From an uncultured Oscillospiraceae bacterium (GTDB taxonomy: Bacteria > Bacillota > Clostridia > UBA1212 > UBA1255): DNA of 6,022 nucleotides. Position numbers and translations under genes: made by a program. Within the stretch, counting starts at the first letter, position 1. The number at the start of each line of letters is the position of its first letter. Where the stretch lies: positions 1 through 6,022 of the forward strand of contig CABQCN010000098.1 in assembly GCA_902462635.1 (NCBI GenBank), written 5' to 3'. Below are positions 5,702-6,022 of the stretch, in pieces. Below the pieces are notes generated by a model. That model was given only the letters and a program-made list of their open reading frames with translations. It had not been told where the DNA came from and searched no databases.

Positions 5702-6022
5702 TTATTTTGTTCCGAACAGGCGGTCGCCTGCGTCGCCGAGGCCCGGCACGATATAGGCATGCGCATTCAGCCCCTGATCGATTGCCGCACAAAACAGATC
5801 CACATCGGGATGGTCGGCAAGAATCCGATCGATCCCTTCCGGCGCCGCGATCAAATTCATCAATTTGATAGATTTCGCCCCTCTCTGCTTGATAAAAGAA
5901 ATTGCCGCGGAAGCCGAGCCGCCCGTTGCGAGCATCGGATCAAGCACTACGACTTGGCGTTCCGCAACGTCGAACGGCAATTTGCAATAATATTCCACAG
6001 GCTGCAGCGTATCGGGATCCCG
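5702..6022 (-). CDS. upp: Uracil phosphoribosyltransferase, C-terminal half (5' end outside window)
   Basis: The frame is open to the window edge and encodes the last 106 residues, about half of the usual 209. Upp converts uracil and PRPP to UMP and pyrophosphate in pyrimidine salvage, in the cytoplasm. The fragment begins [16 protein letters not shown], a typical Upp stretch. The PRPP-binding loop [10 protein letters not shown] is at fragment residues 28-37, and the protein ends with the near-invariant uracil-site tail [21 protein letters not shown] at 5998 is internal (the Val of PVEYY), not the start. It is the most upstream visible gene of the operon. In many Firmicutes upp is near rpiB (ribose-5-phosphate isomerase B), so an RpiB-like gene may lie just beyond the edge; that is inference. 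Identification is very sure. Confidence 0.98.
   Translation of the reverse strand, partial: RDPDTLQPVEYYCKLPFDVAERQVVVLDPMLATGGSASAAISFIKQRGAKSIKLMNLIAAPEGIDRILADHPDVDLFCAAIDQGLNAHAYIVPGLGDAGDRLFGTK

Noticed and set aside
5688..5792. N-terminal extension of the TIM-like frame into upp
   Set aside because: The extra 35 residues are Arg-rich antisense-like sequence in a second frame of upp, and a good Shine-Dalgarno precedes the ATG at 5687.

Overview
The window looks like chromosomal DNA of an endospore-forming Firmicute, most likely a member of Clostridia with roughly balanced GC. The main evidence is the C-terminal part of the spore-coat ATPase SpoIVA at the left edge, supported by strong Shine-Dalgarno sequences and the Firmicute-type Upp at the right edge. 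No mark in the sequence fixes the genus.

Layout: (1) 1-663, plus strand: 3' part of spoIVA, running off the left edge. (2) 664-904: convergent intergenic region with a bidirectional intrinsic terminator and a palindromic repeat. (3) 905-1957, minus strand: an unnamed 350-residue protein with a C-terminal domain resembling PD-(D/E)XK nucleases. It has its own promoter-like sequence and is flanked on both sides by matching palindromes and by pyrimidine-rich tracts. (4) 2165-2193: a strong minus-strand terminator that ends the operon to its right. (5) 2209-6022, minus strand: a tightly packed operon transcribed from the right edge leftwards. Its order is upp (uracil phosphoribosyltransferase, partial), a short triosephosphate-isomerase-like protein, an FGGY-family sugar kinase, and an L-fucose/L-arabinose-isomerase-like protein. 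The junctions are 14, 14 and 6 nt.

How the genes may work together: the last three operon genes form a plausible catabolic module. An aldose would be isomerised to a ketose, the ketose phosphorylated by the FGGY kinase, and the ketose phosphate interconverted by the TIM-like isomerase. The substrate cannot be read from the sequence. A tetrose or pentose route is the simplest guess, because TIM-like isomerases do this job in erythritol/threitol catabolism. The TIM-like protein has the three catalytic residues Lys, His and Glu but has Gly where TIMs have the Asn two residues before the Lys. This operon, and the nuclease-like gene bracketed by repeated palindromes, are the two places most worth a closer look.
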